Below are positions 50,377 through 61,073 of a DNA stretch of 64,000 bases, in pieces (positions within the stretch are counted from its first letter, which is position 1; each line of letters begins with the position of its first letter). The position numbers and the translations under genes are program-made. The notes under the pieces are model-generated. The model was not told where the DNA came from, made no database searches, and saw only the letters and a program-made list of their open reading frames with translations. Origin of the DNA: Helicobacter pylori Shi112. Lineage in GTDB: Bacteria; Campylobacterota; Campylobacteria; Campylobacterales; Helicobacteraceae. Location: positions 558,001-622,000 of the forward strand of contig NC_017741.1 in the NCBI RefSeq assembly GCF_000277405.1, read 5' to 3'.

Positions 50377-50390
50377 TATTTAAAGAGGGC

Positions 50391-51890
50391 TTAAAGCTTC
50401 CACACTATCTCGGTGAAAATATGGCTCCTATCTTGATCGGTTGCAGGCTGGCTGTCCAATTTTGGCCCGTTCCACCCCATTTTATAGCCTTGATGCATCA
50501 ACACATTATAATATTCAAATTTGATGTCGGCCGAGAAATTTTTAGTGAATTTATAGCCCAAGTTGAGCGATAGGACTTGTTCGTTCGCCCTAGGCCCATA
50601 GGTCAAACGCCCCAATAAGCCCCAAAGGAGTTTCCTATGCACCCCACCGCCAAAGGCAAACACGGTAAAAGCGTTCGCATCCATCATGTAAGACAAAGAG
50701 TTAAGGGTGTTTGCATAAACGGTGTTCGTCCAAAAGTCAAAGCCTAAGCGGTTACCATGGTAGCCTATCATCCAGTTAGCGTTCCCAAAGGATTTATAAA
50801 TCCCAAAACCAAAATTGTATTCATTCCATTCAAACTTTTGTTTGATCATCAAGCTGTGTGCATTCTTACCGGCTGGCATGCCAAATTGATAGGTGTCCCA
50901 AAATCTTTTAGCATAAAAAGGATTAAGCACGGTAACATCTGTTTGAGAGCGAAACCCTAATCCGGTAAAAGTGGGGTTACTATCATAAGTGATCGTGAAG
51001 TTAGGGTCGTATTCGTTAAAGGGTGAAAAATAGACAAAAGGCTGAATGCTCCAACCCTTGTAATTCCAAATGATATAAAAGGCATGCACCCCAGGGTTTA
51101 TGGTTTGCCCGTTTTTAAGAGTGTAGGTTTTAGGCGAATAGAAATTATAAAGCCACTCATTATAGGCAAAACCACGACCAAAAGAGCTAAACCACCAGAA
51201 TTTGAAATTCCCTAAGTTTAAGGTCATGTCCAAGCCTTGGTTGTAACCACTCATATAATCCGCTGGGGATTCGTATCTTCCGCCCCTAATTTGAAAAATA
51301 TCTTTGTAGTTGTAGCGCAAGTAAGCGTTATAAATCACATAGTTTCTGGTGTGATCGGCATAAGATTTTGCGCAAGTGGAAGCCTCTAAAGCCTCTTGAT
51401 TGGACAATTGTGTCATTTGGGCTTGAGTCATCTTATCGTATTGGCCTTGGGTCAAATTCCCTGTGGCTAACCCGCAACTAGCCCATGGTTTTTGCCCTAC
51501 AAGACCGCCCCAATAGCCCACATAGTTCCATGTCATAGCCCCATAGGGTTTTCCTGTAACTTCGTTAATGAAATCCTTAGTGCTATCATAAATAACAGCA
51601 CCCCCCCAACCCCCAAGACTCCCGTCTAAATGATGCCCGTTAGCCGTAGCGCTTTTGGGCAAGAGTTCCGTAAAATCTACTTGCATGTAAGCCATAACCG
51701 TCATAAAGGTTTCGGTAGGGTAAAGCCCTTTATTAGTGTTGATAGGTTTGTTATTGAAACCGACTTTAGAGAAACTTTCAGCACCCGCTTTAATTTTAGC
51801 GATTTTACCCAAATCAAAAGCTTGACTTTGATAAGAGAATAAAAAAAGAAGCGTTGCGATATTTTTAGCAGATGCAACTTTATAGTTCAT
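50391..51890 (-). CDS. hofF: HofF, Hof-family outer-membrane protein
   Basis: Hof proteins are a paralogous group of H. pylori outer-membrane porin-like proteins. This 499-residue member has a signal ending SYQSQAFD, then the family start KIKAGAESFSKVGFNNKPINTNKG and GLYPTETFMTVMAYMQVDF. The body is alternating strands rich in Gly, Tyr, Trp and Phe, with RGGRYESPADYMSGYNQGL. It ends FTEIVWKL. It is a close relative of the gene at 57715-59082. Transported substrate is unknown. Confidence 0.9.
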   Translation of the reverse strand: MNYKVASAKNIATLLFLFSYQSQAFDLGKIAKIKAGAESFSKVGFNNKPINTNKGLYPTETFMTVMAYMQVDFTELLPKSATANGHHLDGSLGGWGGAVIYDSTKDFINEVTGKPYGAMTWNYVGYWGGLVGQKPWASCGLATGNLTQGQYDKMTQAQMTQLSNQEALEASTCAKSYADHTRNYVIYNAYLRYNYKDIFQIRGGRYESPADYMSGYNQGLDMTLNLGNFKFWWFSSFGRGFAYNEWLYNFYSPKTYTLKNGQTINPGVHAFYIIWNYKGWSIQPFVYFSPFNEYDPNFTITYDSNPTFTGLGFRSQTDVTVLNPFYAKRFWDTYQFGMPAGKNAHSLMIKQKFEWNEYNFGFGIYKSFGNANWMIGYHGNRLGFDFWTNTVYANTLNSLSYMMDANAFTVFAFGGGVHRKLLWGLLGRLTYGPRANEQVLSLNLGYKFTKNFSADIKFEYYNVLMHQGYKMGWNGPKLDSQPATDQDRSHIFTEIVWKL

Positions 51891-52167
51891 GTTTAACCCT
51901 TAGTATAAACAAAAAATTCTAAATAGAGTAAGCCAACACCATTCAAAGAAAATTTTTTCTTACAGATCTTGAGAGTCTAATCAGTCTGTTCATCTTTCGT
52001 CCTTTTTTCTACGAAGTCCGACTTATAAAGTTAATTCTTAACTAAGTCGTTTCTTATACTAGCATAATATTATTGTTTTTTTTAATTTTGAGGATAAAAT
52101 TTTTCTTTGTTAGTCAAATATAGACATTCAAAGCCTTATTTAATCTAATATTATTTAATTTTTTAAT

Positions 52168-53400
52168 TTATTCATTCCTTAACACGCTTAAAGCGTCAAT
52201 ATGAGAAGCTTTTTTAGACGGGTAATAAGAAGAAAGGGCTACGATAATGATAGAGCCTATTAGAGTGAGCATAAAATCCATTAAAGACAGATCCAAAGGC
52301 AAGGTGTTAATACCATAAACATCTGCTGGGAGCGAGATGATAGGGAACACGCTTAAAAGATACATGCTTAAAAACGCTAAAATCACCCCAAGCGCCACAC
52401 CGCCTAAACCAATGATATTGCCCAAATAAAAAAAGGTTTTTTGGATTTCTTTTTGGCTGCTCCCCATGCTAAAGAGTAGAGCGATTTCTTTACGCCTGTT
52501 CATCACCACCATTAAAAGCGAGCTGATGATATTTAAAGACGCCATTAAAATAATGAGCATGAGCACAATGAATAACGCTCTTTTTTCTAATTCCATAGCC
52601 GAGAAAAAATTCCCGTTTTGTTGCCACCACCCTTCAATGCCTATGCCATGGTGGTTGATGGTTTTTAAAGCGTTGCGCAAAATTTCAATATCCTTCATGG
52701 GCGTTTTAGAATAGACATGCACCCCATCATAAAGCCCTAAGGGCAATCTCCTGATCGCGCTTATGGCTTGAAGGCTAGAATACATGTAGCTCATGTCATA
52801 AGATTTTAGCCCTGAATCAAAATCGCCTTTGATAGTAAAACGCTTCATGATAGGGGAGAGCGTGAGGCCTGTTGGCTCTAATTCGGTGAAAAACAAATCG
52901 GCTTTTTGATTGAGATCTAAATTCAAGCTGTATCTCAAGCTTTTCCCCACGATCAAATTAAAAGGGTTTTTAAAAAGATCGTTTTCATTGGTGTTTTTTA
53001 AAGCGTCGTTTAAAACTTCATTGATGCGCCTTTCTTTAGAAAAATCAACCCCAAACACCACGCCACCATTCATGGAATGAGCGCTTTTAATCAGGCTTTG
53101 AGTTTGCAAATAGGGGCTAAAAAGCAAATTAGGGAACTTTTTTTCTAAAGCTTGAACCACTTCTTCGCTGATCCCATAAGGGCTTGTGGTATAGAGCGTT
53201 AAGGGGTAGTTCATCACAAAAAGCTTTTTTTCAAATTCCTTACTCATGCCGTTCATGATCGCCATAGCCACAATTAAAACCATCACGCCAACCGCCACTC
53301 CAAAAAAAGCCAAAAGGGCGGTGATGCTAATAAAAGGCTGGCTTTTATCAAAACGCAAATAACGCTTGATAAGGAAAAAAATCAACGATCTATTTGGCAA
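52168..53400 (-). CDS. LolC/LolE-type lipoprotein-releasing permease
   Basis: This 410-residue protein resembles the LolC/LolE permease that extracts lipoproteins from the inner membrane, working with ATPase LolD and carrier LolA. It has an N-terminal helix ([28 protein letters not shown]), a large periplasmic domain (about 60-270) and a C-terminal FtsX domain with three helices and [13 protein letters not shown] lolA gene lies 2.7 kb away. I prefer TTG 53400, since a GTG at 53460 would add 20 residues lying wholly over secA. It overlaps secA by 11 bp and should be co-translated. Confidence 0.85.
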   Translation of the reverse strand: MPNRSLIFFLIKRYLRFDKSQPFISITALLAFFGVAVGVMVLIVAMAIMNGMSKEFEKKLFVMNYPLTLYTTSPYGISEEVVQALEKKFPNLLFSPYLQTQSLIKSAHSMNGGVVFGVDFSKERRINEVLNDALKNTNENDLFKNPFNLIVGKSLRYSLNLDLNQKADLFFTELEPTGLTLSPIMKRFTIKGDFDSGLKSYDMSYMYSSLQAISAIRRLPLGLYDGVHVYSKTPMKDIEILRNALKTINHHGIGIEGWWQQNGNFFSAMELEKRALFIVLMLIILMASLNIISSLLMVVMNRRKEIALLFSMGSSQKEIQKTFFYLGNIIGLGGVALGVILAFLSMYLLSVFPIISLPADVYGINTLPLDLSLMDFMLTLIGSIIIVALSSYYPSKKASHIDALSVLRNE

Positions 53401-55987
53401 ATAAGCCCTTTTTAGGCCCGCTTTTAGCGCAACAATCTTTGTATTTTTTGCCGCTCCCACAAGGGCAAGGCTCGTTCCTTTTAGGGGTTTTAGCGAAAGC
53501 TTTCATGGCCACATTCAAATCTTCATCTAAGGCTTCTTCATGGCGGTAAGTTACGCTTTCATGCTCTCTTTCTTCGCTAAAGTTATCCAAATAACGCTCC
53601 GCATCGCTAGAATCTTGCTCATTTTCAAACTGGATCTTAGAAAAGGTTTTGATCGCTTCCATTTTAATGTCTTCAATGAGTTCTAAGAAAAGGTTGTAAC
53701 TCTCTTTTTTGTATTCTACAAGAGGGTCTTTTTGGTTATAGCCTCTTAAATTAATACCGGTTTTGAGATTATCCATCGTATAAAGGTGCTCTCGCCATGC
53801 GTTGTCTAAAATCTGCAAATACACGATGCGTTCAATCCGGCTTCTTTGTTCGCTATCCAAAACTTTCATTTTGTTTTCATAATTGCTTTTTAATTTTTCG
53901 GCGACAAAATTTTCAATAGGGGAGGCTTTTTTTAAATCTTCTAATCCAACATGAGTGTTAAAATCTTCTTTTAAGATGTTTTTAAGCCCTAAAAGTTCCT
54001 CTTCAGACAGGTTTTGATGGTCAAAGGCTTTGAGTTTAGAAAAGATTTGATTGAGCGCGTATTCTCTGTTTTCAGCGATTTTAGCGCTAATATCGTAATT
54101 GACATCTAATAATTCATCTCTAAATTTATACACGCTTTTTCGTTGCTCATTAGCGACATCATCGTATTCTAACAAATGCTTACGGCTTTCAAAATGCAAG
54201 TTCTCCACTTTTTTTTGCGCGTTTTCCACCGCTCTTGTAACAAGCTTTGATTCAATGTGTTCGCCGTCTTTAAGCCCTAATTTTTCCATCACCCCCTTAA
54301 TCCTATCGCTCCCAAAAATGCGTAATAGATTGTCTTCTAAACTCAAATAAAACTGGCTTGTTCCCGGATCGCCTTGGCGCCCGCTTCGCCCCCTTAATTG
54401 GTTGTCAATCCTGCGGCTCTCATGCCTTTCAGTGCCAATGATATACAACCCCCCAAGCTCTTTAATTTCATCAGTGAGTTTAATATCAACGCCCCTGCCT
54501 GCCATGTTAGTCGCAATCGTAACCGCCCCTTTAAGCCCGGCGTCTTTGATGATTTCAGCTTCTTTGGTGTGCTGCTTGGCGTTTAAAACGGTGTGAGGGA
54601 TGCGTTCTTTTTTGAGTAAAGCGTGTAAGGTTTCACTCTTTTCAATGCTGGCCGTGCCGACTAAAACGGGCTGTCCCTTATCGTGCAACTCTTTAATCTT
54701 AAGGATCACGGCGTCAAATTTTTCTTTTTCACTCTTATAGATCAAATCGTTCAAATCTTTCCGCTTGATCGCTAGATTAGTGGGGATAGACACCACTTCT
54801 AAATTATAGATTTCTAAAAATTCTGTGGCTTCGGTTTGAGCCGTGCCTGTCATGCCAGCGAGTTTAGAAAACATCCTGAAATAATTTTGGAAAGTAATAT
54901 CGGCTAAGGTTTGGCTCTCTTCTTTAATGCTCACGCCCTCTTTAGCCTCTAATGCCTGGTGCAAGCCCTCACTAAAGCGCCTCCCCTCAGACAAACGGCC
55001 GGTAAATTCATCTACAATCACCACTTCATTATTGGCTACAATATAATCTTTATCAATAAAAAAGAGGTAATTCGCTTTCAAAGCCTGGTCTAAATGGTGC
55101 GATAAAGCGGCGTTTTCAATCTTGTATAGATTATCCACGCCAAAGAGGTTTTCGGCTTTTTTAATCCCCTCTTCAGTGATTAAAATCGCGCGGTTTTTTT
55201 CATCTATGGTGAAATCTATTTCCACTTGCATGCTTTTAGCGACTTCATCAGCCTTGTTGTAATTTTCCATGCGCCTATCCACAGGCCCTGAAATGATTAA
55301 TGGGGTTCTGGCTTCATCAATTAAAATGGAATCCACTTCATCAACAATAGCGAACGCATGCGATTTTTGCACCTTATGCTCTAAAGAATATTTCATGTTA
55401 TCCCTTAGATAATCAAAGCCAAATTCATTATTAGTGCCATAAACAATGTCTTTAGAATAAATTTCCAATCGCTCATCATCATCTCGCACGCTTGCGCTGA
55501 TCGTGCCTACGCTATAACCTAAGAAATGATACAACGGCTCCATTTCTTTAGAATCCCTATGGGCTAGGTAATCATTAACGGTTACCACATACACGCTCTC
55601 ACCCTTTAAAGCGTTCAAAGCCACCGCTAAAGTAGCGACTAAAGTCTTGCCCTCGCCGGTTTTCATTTCAGCGATTTTGCCATCGTTTAAGACCATGCCC
55701 CCAATGAGTTGCACATCAAAATGGCGCATCTTTAAGATCCTTTTGCTCGCTTCTCTAGTGATAGCAAAACTTTCTGGTAAGACTTCTAAAAGGGTTTTTT
55801 CTTGCAAATCTTTTTCTACGGATCGCACTCGTTTTTTTAACTCTTCAAAAGCGTTTTGCAGCTCATCATCGCTCATTTTTTCATAAGTAGGCTCTAAAGC
55901 GTTGATAGCTAGGACTTTTTTTTTGTATTGTTTGATCCAGTGATCGTTTCTGGTGCCAATGATTTTTCCAATTATTGCTTTTATCAT
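53390..55987 (-). CDS. secA: SecA, protein translocase ATPase
   Basis: SecA drives export through SecYEG. The 865-residue protein has Walker [12 protein letters not shown] near residue 108, Walker [15 protein letters not shown], the [25 protein letters not shown] region and a C-terminal zinc-binding tail ([13 protein letters not shown]). Length and domain order are typical for Helicobacter, and a linker near 800-830 is charged. The upstream context (lolA on the other strand) gives 119 bp for divergent promoters. The lolC/E-like gene follows without a gap. Confidence 0.97.
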   Translation of the reverse strand: MIKAIIGKIIGTRNDHWIKQYKKKVLAINALEPTYEKMSDDELQNAFEELKKRVRSVEKDLQEKTLLEVLPESFAITREASKRILKMRHFDVQLIGGMVLNDGKIAEMKTGEGKTLVATLAVALNALKGESVYVVTVNDYLAHRDSKEMEPLYHFLGYSVGTISASVRDDDERLEIYSKDIVYGTNNEFGFDYLRDNMKYSLEHKVQKSHAFAIVDEVDSILIDEARTPLIISGPVDRRMENYNKADEVAKSMQVEIDFTIDEKNRAILITEEGIKKAENLFGVDNLYKIENAALSHHLDQALKANYLFFIDKDYIVANNEVVIVDEFTGRLSEGRRFSEGLHQALEAKEGVSIKEESQTLADITFQNYFRMFSKLAGMTGTAQTEATEFLEIYNLEVVSIPTNLAIKRKDLNDLIYKSEKEKFDAVILKIKELHDKGQPVLVGTASIEKSETLHALLKKERIPHTVLNAKQHTKEAEIIKDAGLKGAVTIATNMAGRGVDIKLTDEIKELGGLYIIGTERHESRRIDNQLRGRSGRQGDPGTSQFYLSLEDNLLRIFGSDRIKGVMEKLGLKDGEHIESKLVTRAVENAQKKVENLHFESRKHLLEYDDVANEQRKSVYKFRDELLDVNYDISAKIAENREYALNQIFSKLKAFDHQNLSEEELLGLKNILKEDFNTHVGLEDLKKASPIENFVAEKLKSNYENKMKVLDSEQRSRIERIVYLQILDNAWREHLYTMDNLKTGINLRGYNQKDPLVEYKKESYNLFLELIEDIKMEAIKTFSKIQFENEQDSSDAERYLDNFSEEREHESVTYRHEEALDEDLNVAMKAFAKTPKRNEPCPCGSGKKYKDCCAKSGPKKGLFAK

Positions 55988-56133
55988 AGTAGTAATAACC
56001 TTATTAAGAGTGCTTTAATCCTATTTATTTTATTAAAGCGTCAGTTTTTAATCCCATTTTAGCATGGATAAAATAAAAGTCATGTAAAATAAAGGGTTTT
56101 ATTGAGATGAGAGATTATTTTAAGGTTTGGATA

Positions 56134-56688
56134 ATGAAAGCTTTTTTAAAGATTTTAATGGTTTTGATTTTTATGAGCGTTGCTTGTGCTAAAAATCCTT
56201 CAACGCTTTCTAAAGAAGAAGAGGTTTTGCAGCATTTGCAAAGTTTTAGTGCGAATTTCAAGCAGGTTTTAAAAAATGAAAAGCCTTTAGTTTATTACGG
56301 GGTTTTAAAGGCTAAAGCCCCTAATTGGGCTTTATGGGTTTATGAAAAGCCTTTAAAAAAAGAAATTTACATGAACGATAAAGAAGTGGTAATTTATGAG
56401 CCTAATTTGTTTCAAGCGACCATCACGCCCTTAAAAGACAAGACGGATTTTTTCACCATTCTCAAGCGCTTAAAAAAGCAAGATGACGGCTCTTTTAAAA
56501 CGACTATCAACAAAACCACTTATCGTTTGGTTTTCAAAGACGGCAAGCCTTTTTCGTTGGAATTTAAAGATGACATGAACAATCTTGTTACGATCACTTT
56601 TTCTCAAACAGAAATTAACCCCACCATTGCTAATGAAACCTTTGTTTTTAAGCCTAAAGATGAAAACATTGATATTGTGCGCCAATGA
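56134..56688 (+). CDS. lolA: LolA, periplasmic lipoprotein carrier
   Basis: LolA ferries lipoproteins across the periplasm. The 184-residue protein starts at ATG 56134 with a proper signal peptide (MKAFLKILMVLIFMSVACA). The mature part shows the LolA pattern: a Gln/Phe-rich helix (LQSFSANFKQVL), YYGVLKAKAPNWALWVYEKPLKKEIYMNDKEVVIYEPN, and ITPLKDK. A longer frame from 56107 adds nine residues that spoil the signal start. It lies opposite secA. The tmRNA gene follows 65 bp downstream. Confidence 0.92.
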   Translation: MKAFLKILMVLIFMSVACAKNPSTLSKEEEVLQHLQSFSANFKQVLKNEKPLVYYGVLKAKAPNWALWVYEKPLKKEIYMNDKEVVIYEPNLFQATITPLKDKTDFFTILKRLKKQDDGSFKTTINKTTYRLVFKDGKPFSLEFKDDMNNLVTITFSQTEINPTIANETFVFKPKDENIDIVRQ

Positions 56689-56727
56689 TTTTTGATGACT
56701 CATTGCATTTTGTTAGCAAAAGTTGAC

Positions 56728-56733
56728 TAAAAT
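56728..56733 (+). promoter_or_regulatory. Possible tmRNA promoter (-10)
   Basis: TAAAAT preceded by GAC lies about 20 bases before the mature tmRNA 5' end, a fitting distance for a short leader removed by RNase P. Confidence 0.4.
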
Positions 56734-56753
56734 AGACAAGCTTTTAAAATTAT

Positions 56754-57139
56754 GGGGCTGACTTGGATTTCGACAGATTTCTTGTCGCACAGACGGCATG
56801 CCAAGCGCTGCTTGTAAAACAGCAACAAAAATAACTGTAAACAACACAGATTACGCTCCAGCTTACGCTAAAGCTGCGTGAGTTAATCTCCTTTTGGAGC
56901 TGGACTGATTAGAATTTCTAGCGTTTTAATCACTCCATAACCTTAAGCTAGACGCTTTTAAAAGGTGGTTCGCCTTTTAAACTAAGAAACAAGAACTCTT
57001 GAAACTACCTCAAGGTTTTAGAAAGTTGGACCAGAGCTAGTTTTAAGGCTAAAAAACTAACCAATTTTCTAAGCATTGTAGAAGTTTGTGTTTAGGGCAA
57101 GATTTTTGGACTGGGGTTCGATTCCCCACAGCTCCACCA
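56754..57139 (+). ncRNA. ssrA: tmRNA (ssrA)
   Basis: The 386-nt RNA begins GGGGCTGACTTGG and ends with the tRNA-like TTCGATTCCCCACAGCTCC and an encoded ACCA, so the acceptor stem GGGGCTG pairs with CAGCTCC. The tag frame starts at GTA 56837 and ends with TGA 56879-56881; it encodes VNNTDYAPAYAKAA, preceded by the alanine loaded on the RNA. It rescues stalled ribosomes with SmpB. In H. pylori it is essential. Several pseudoknots lie in the middle. Confidence 0.97.
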
Positions 57140-57180
57140 TATTAAAAAGTATCATTTTTAAGCGTATTTAAGGAAGGTAA

Positions 57181-57708
57181 ATGCAGAAGTTTTTCTCTCG
57201 TTTTAGAAGGTGGGCGTTGCCCTTTTATTTTGTGAGCGCTTTAGCAGCGATTGATATTGATGAAGTAACAGAAGCTCAAGCCAACAGCATTAAATTAAGC
57301 GATCAGTTAGTAAGCCTGAGCGATAAGCTTTTAGAAAAAGCGGTTGATAGGGGGCGCAATACCGATCACTTAAAAGATCTTAACGATTTGCATGAAAAAA
57401 TCAAACATTTGCGCTTGATCTTAGAGCCCAAACCTAAGGATAAAGAAAATAATCCTAACTTAAAAGATCATCAAGGTTCTGAAACGATTGAAATCGGCGA
57501 AGCGATTAAAAAGGCTTTAGGCGATCCGGTATTCCCCCAAGACGCGCTAGATGCCGCTTTGCAAATTGACAAACAGCTGGATTCTTTCAAGCAAGATAGT
57601 TTGATTGATGTTAAGCCCTTAAAAGATGTTTTAGCCCAACTAGAAGCCGAATTGAGAAAAGCCATTAATTTCCAAAAACAATGGCTCAATTCTACCAAGC
57701 CTAATTGA
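57181..57708 (+). CDS. Secreted helical protein of unknown function
   Basis: This 175-residue protein has a signal peptide (basic start, then LPFYFVSALAA) and a mature part made almost wholly of helices. These are coiled-coil-like and rich in Leu, Lys, Asp and Glu (KLSDQLVSLSDKLLEKAVDRG, and later LKDVLAQLEAELRKAINFQKQW). I do not recognise a family outside Helicobacter. It starts 41 bp after the tmRNA and converges on hofE with a six-base gap. Confidence 0.75.
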   Translation: MQKFFSRFRRWALPFYFVSALAAIDIDEVTEAQANSIKLSDQLVSLSDKLLEKAVDRGRNTDHLKDLNDLHEKIKHLRLILEPKPKDKENNPNLKDHQGSETIEIGEAIKKALGDPVFPQDALDAALQIDKQLDSFKQDSLIDVKPLKDVLAQLEAELRKAINFQKQWLNSTKPN

Positions 57709-57714
57709 TAGGGC

Positions 57715-59082
57715 TTAAAAAAAGAACTTCACGCTAGCCATAAGGTTGCTCCTGTCTTGCGCATCAGCCTTAAAGGCTTTGTTGAAAGGGCCGGTAAGAT
57801 AGTTTAATTTATAGCCGTTGTGCATGCTGACCACATAGTATTCTAAATCCACATCAACCCTGAAAAAAGAACCCCATTTGTAACCCAAGTTCAAGTTAAT
57901 GGATCTTTCGCTCGCTCTGGTGGCATAAGTGTATCTGCCTAAAATACCCCATAAAAATTTCTTATACACCCCCCCACCAAAGACATATCCAGAAACAGCG
58001 TCTGCGGTAATAGCGTTACTAAAAATCCTACCATAAACGCTGTTATTTCTTATACTAAAAGGGGTCGGGTTACCATACCAGCCAATCCTTGCGTTAGCGT
58101 TGCCAAAATTTTGGTAATAACCAAAGCCAAAGTTAAATTCGTTGTAGTCAAAGCGTTGGTGGATTAAAAGCGATGAACCCCACTCGCCAATCTTAGAATT
58201 AACCCAATACACATCGTATAAATCTTTAGCATAAACAGGGAAGATCGCATTGATAAGGGTTTGAGATCGTAACCCTAAACCTTTAAATTTCGGGTTGCTA
58301 TCAATATGGATTTTAATCCCGGGCGCTTTATAAGTCTTAGGTGAAAAATAAATAAAAGGCGTTATTTGAACATGTTTGCTAGAAAAATAGAGTTGCACCG
58401 CATGAATGCCGTCATTAACATCTTTTCTGTCGTCTTCAGTAACAATAGGAGCATACCAATCCCTAATCCATTGCCCCGCAGCCAAAGCCCTCCCAAAAGA
58501 GCTGAACCATTTTAACGACACCTTAGGTTTGATTTTATATTCTACTTCAAAACCTTGCGTATAACCGCTCATAAAATCCATGTTAGAGAGGTAACGCCCT
58601 AATTTTAAGTGGAATTTATCGCCATAAGAATAAAACAAATAGGAATTATACAGCACATAATTACGAGTGTGAGCGTCAGATTCTATGGGAGAGTCTTTCC
58701 AAGGAGCGTCGCCTAAATACCCCCACCAACGCCCTATGAAGTAATAAAGTTCTGATCCATAGACTTGATGCGTGGCTTGGTCTATGAGCGTTTTTGTGGA
58801 ATCGTAAGCGAGCGCTCCTAAAATCCCGCCAACGCCTATTTTTAAGCTGTGTTTTTCAATGTTTTTAGGGAGCAGATTGGAATCAACTTGAAGCTTGATT
58901 GTGGCGGTTACAAAAGTGGCTGTAGGGAAAATGCCTTCTTTGGAATTGAGTTTGGAATGGTTAAACCCCACTTTAGAAAAGGATTCCGCTACCCCGCTAA
59001 ACTTATAATCAAAAGCCAACAAAGGGCTTTGATTGTAAAGAATGGAAACAAACAATAGAGGTAATTTTTGAAATTTTAACAC
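57715..59082 (-). CDS. hofE: HofE, Hof-family outer-membrane protein
   Basis: This 455-residue protein is a close relative of HofF at 50391-51890. It has a signal ending NQSPLLAFD, then VAESFSKVGFNHSKLNSKEGIFPTATFVTATIKLQVD. Shared blocks include YVLYNSYLFYSYGDKFHLKLGRYLSNMDFMSGYTQGFE, FSSFGRALA and GLGLRSQTL, and the ending NLMASVKFFF has an aromatic last residue. The porin-like barrel is expected in the outer membrane. Two copies of this family lie 6 kb apart, so gene conversion between them is possible. Confidence 0.9.
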   Translation of the reverse strand: MLKFQKLPLLFVSILYNQSPLLAFDYKFSGVAESFSKVGFNHSKLNSKEGIFPTATFVTATIKLQVDSNLLPKNIEKHSLKIGVGGILGALAYDSTKTLIDQATHQVYGSELYYFIGRWWGYLGDAPWKDSPIESDAHTRNYVLYNSYLFYSYGDKFHLKLGRYLSNMDFMSGYTQGFEVEYKIKPKVSLKWFSSFGRALAAGQWIRDWYAPIVTEDDRKDVNDGIHAVQLYFSSKHVQITPFIYFSPKTYKAPGIKIHIDSNPKFKGLGLRSQTLINAIFPVYAKDLYDVYWVNSKIGEWGSSLLIHQRFDYNEFNFGFGYYQNFGNANARIGWYGNPTPFSIRNNSVYGRIFSNAITADAVSGYVFGGGVYKKFLWGILGRYTYATRASERSINLNLGYKWGSFFRVDVDLEYYVVSMHNGYKLNYLTGPFNKAFKADAQDRSNLMASVKFFF

Positions 59083-59175
59083 AGAATAACCTTTGTTTAA
59101 TTTTCTCTCGCATCATATTCCAATTTTATTAAAAAACCTATTAAAAATGAAAGCATTCAAATAATTATCTAAATA

Positions 59176-60465
59176 TTATTCTTTTTTTGTTCCGCTTCCA
59201 TTTTTTATCGGCTCAAAAGAATACCCTAAAGCCTGATAAATTTGATTGTGGTAACGGACTTGATTGTCTTCTAAACTCTCTTGAAAAGATTTTTTAAAAT
59301 GCGGATCTAGCGTGTTTAAAAACACCTCTAACCCTATCGCGCTGGAATAATTCACCCAATCATGCCTTAAATCGCTCTCCAATAAGGAGGCGTATTCTAT
59401 AAGCGTTTCATCGCTATTTTGCAAGGCATTGACAATGAATAAATTTTTTCTGTCTTTAGGCTGGGTGAGTAAGAGTAAAGAGGGGTTGAAATTGATTTGT
59501 GTGGAAAGGATTTTAAAGGGTTTATATTCTAAAAGCCCTATTTGAGAAAGGATTAGGCCGCTTTTAGTGGTAGGGGTGTTTAAAATCAAGGTAGAATTTT
59601 TAAAAAACGCATCATGTTTTCTAAAATTTTTAGAAAAACTGGTGGCTTGCTTGTAAGAAATATTTTCTTGGTGTTTGACTGCAATGCTTAAAGACTCCGT
59701 GATTTGCCTCAAGCGTTCGCCTATTAAGCCATCATCATCGTATTCAATCACGGGCGAATTAGGGCTAATGAAGGCCGTGAGCATGCCTAATTGCTCTTTA
59801 TAGTCAATCCCCCCAAAATACAAACGCTCGCTTAAAGAACGATCGGCATGATTTTCTAATTGCACTCTATTCACCGTAGGCACATAAGTAGGGGTGCTAA
59901 TGGTGGTGTTTTGGAGCAAATTTTCCACGCCCTCTTTAGTCAACAAGGCTATCACAAAAGGGAATTTTTCTTTTTCAATTTCTTTATAGGTTTGCTCTAA
60001 TTTTTCAGGACTCTCTTCATCGCTGTCAAAGACTTGGATATTGAAATCGTTGTTTCTGGTGTTCAAATACGCTAAAAGGGTGTTCATCACCGAAATGGCA
60101 TAACGCCCCACCACCTTTTTAGGCAGTAAAACCGCTAATTCAATCTTAGGCTCATAGCTTTCTTTAGCTGGAGTTTGAGAAGCGATAAATACGGGGTTGA
60201 GTTTATTGAGTATGTCTTTGTAATAAGTTTTAAGGCTCTCATCTTGGCTGTTGTTATCGTATTGAGAAACAAAAGAAAAGATTTGATTTTGCAGCATCAA
60301 GTCTTTCAAGCATTCCAAAGAGCAAGGCTCTGTCTTAATGATTTGCTGGTGCGCTGGGGGCAAAGGGGAAAACAGATAGCTTTTAGCGTTCAAGCTTATC
60401 GCGCAAAAAATTGAAACAATCAGCACAAGGCGTTTGAAAAATCTTTTTCTTAAGGCGTATGGCAT
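59176..60465 (-). CDS. Periplasmic protein with a possible LpoA-like binding fold
   Basis: This 429-residue protein has a signal peptide (LVLIVSIFCAISLNA) and no lipobox. From residue about 105 the sequence reads IELAVLLPKKVVGRYAISVMNTLLAYLNTRN and then alternating helix-strand units to the end. This is the layout of type-1 periplasmic-binding folds such as the LpoA activator of penicillin-binding proteins. I cannot confirm the family by eye. A -10 box TATAAT lies at 60503-60508, so it is probably a separate transcript. Confidence 0.7.
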   Translation of the reverse strand: MPYALRKRFFKRLVLIVSIFCAISLNAKSYLFSPLPPAHQQIIKTEPCSLECLKDLMLQNQIFSFVSQYDNNSQDESLKTYYKDILNKLNPVFIASQTPAKESYEPKIELAVLLPKKVVGRYAISVMNTLLAYLNTRNNDFNIQVFDSDEESPEKLEQTYKEIEKEKFPFVIALLTKEGVENLLQNTTISTPTYVPTVNRVQLENHADRSLSERLYFGGIDYKEQLGMLTAFISPNSPVIEYDDDGLIGERLRQITESLSIAVKHQENISYKQATSFSKNFRKHDAFFKNSTLILNTPTTKSGLILSQIGLLEYKPFKILSTQINFNPSLLLLTQPKDRKNLFIVNALQNSDETLIEYASLLESDLRHDWVNYSSAIGLEVFLNTLDPHFKKSFQESLEDNQVRYHNQIYQALGYSFEPIKNGSGTKKE

Positions 60466-60502
60466 TTTTTAATATCTTTTAAACTGAATTTCCTAAAATT
60501 TT

Positions 60503-60508
60503 ATTATA
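60503..60508 (-). promoter_or_regulatory. -10 box upstream of the 60465 gene
   Basis: TATAAT on the minus strand with a 5' leader of about 30 nt before the ATG at 60465. Confidence 0.5.
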
Positions 60509-60730
60509 GAATATTTAATGAGAAAACTAATCCCACCCCCGCAATCCAACAAGAGGACTTTTTTAAGGCGTGTGAGATCAAACGCGCTTGGACACTCAAA
60601 CTCTATAAAATCCCCATTATATTATAGGGACACAGAGCGAGAGCCAAACCCCCCAACTTTAATTTCTTCAACCATTAAAGGATTGCATCAAAGGATTGAA
60701 TGGCGCATGCTTTCATGTTTTGATTATCCC

Positions 60731-61000
60731 CTAGCGCCAATTATAGATATAAGGCCTTAAGCTAATGCAATAATCTCTAGTGCTTAATATATCCTTACGC
60801 ATATCCCCTAATTGCTCAGACAACACTTCTTGCACTTTTCTTAAATGGTTAATCTCAGTGTTTTGCGCGCTGATTATTTTTTTTAAATCCCTTATCTCTT
60901 TAATCAAATCCGCATTAATGATCGCTTTATTGGCTTGTGCTGGATCCGCGCTTAAAAAAGCCAACGCCACACACCAACTCACAACGATTTTTTTCACCAC
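60731..61000 (-). CDS. Small secreted coiled-coil protein
   Basis: This 89-residue protein has a signal peptide (IVVSWCVALAFLSADPAQA) and a coiled-coil (residues 28-75, heptads of Ile, Leu and Val in DLIKEIRDLKKIISAQNTEI), with one Cys near the end. It may form oligomers. No family is recognised. It lies 73 bp downstream of acnB on the same strand and has AGGAGAG before its start. Confidence 0.7.
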   Translation of the reverse strand: MVKKIVVSWCVALAFLSADPAQANKAIINADLIKEIRDLKKIISAQNTEINHLRKVQEVLSEQLGDMRKDILSTRDYCISLRPYIYNWR

Positions 61001-61073
61001 CGCTCTCCTTTTTTATCCTATTCCAACACTCAGCCACAGCTAAATAAAAGGGATCGCCCCTTTTAATGCAAAA

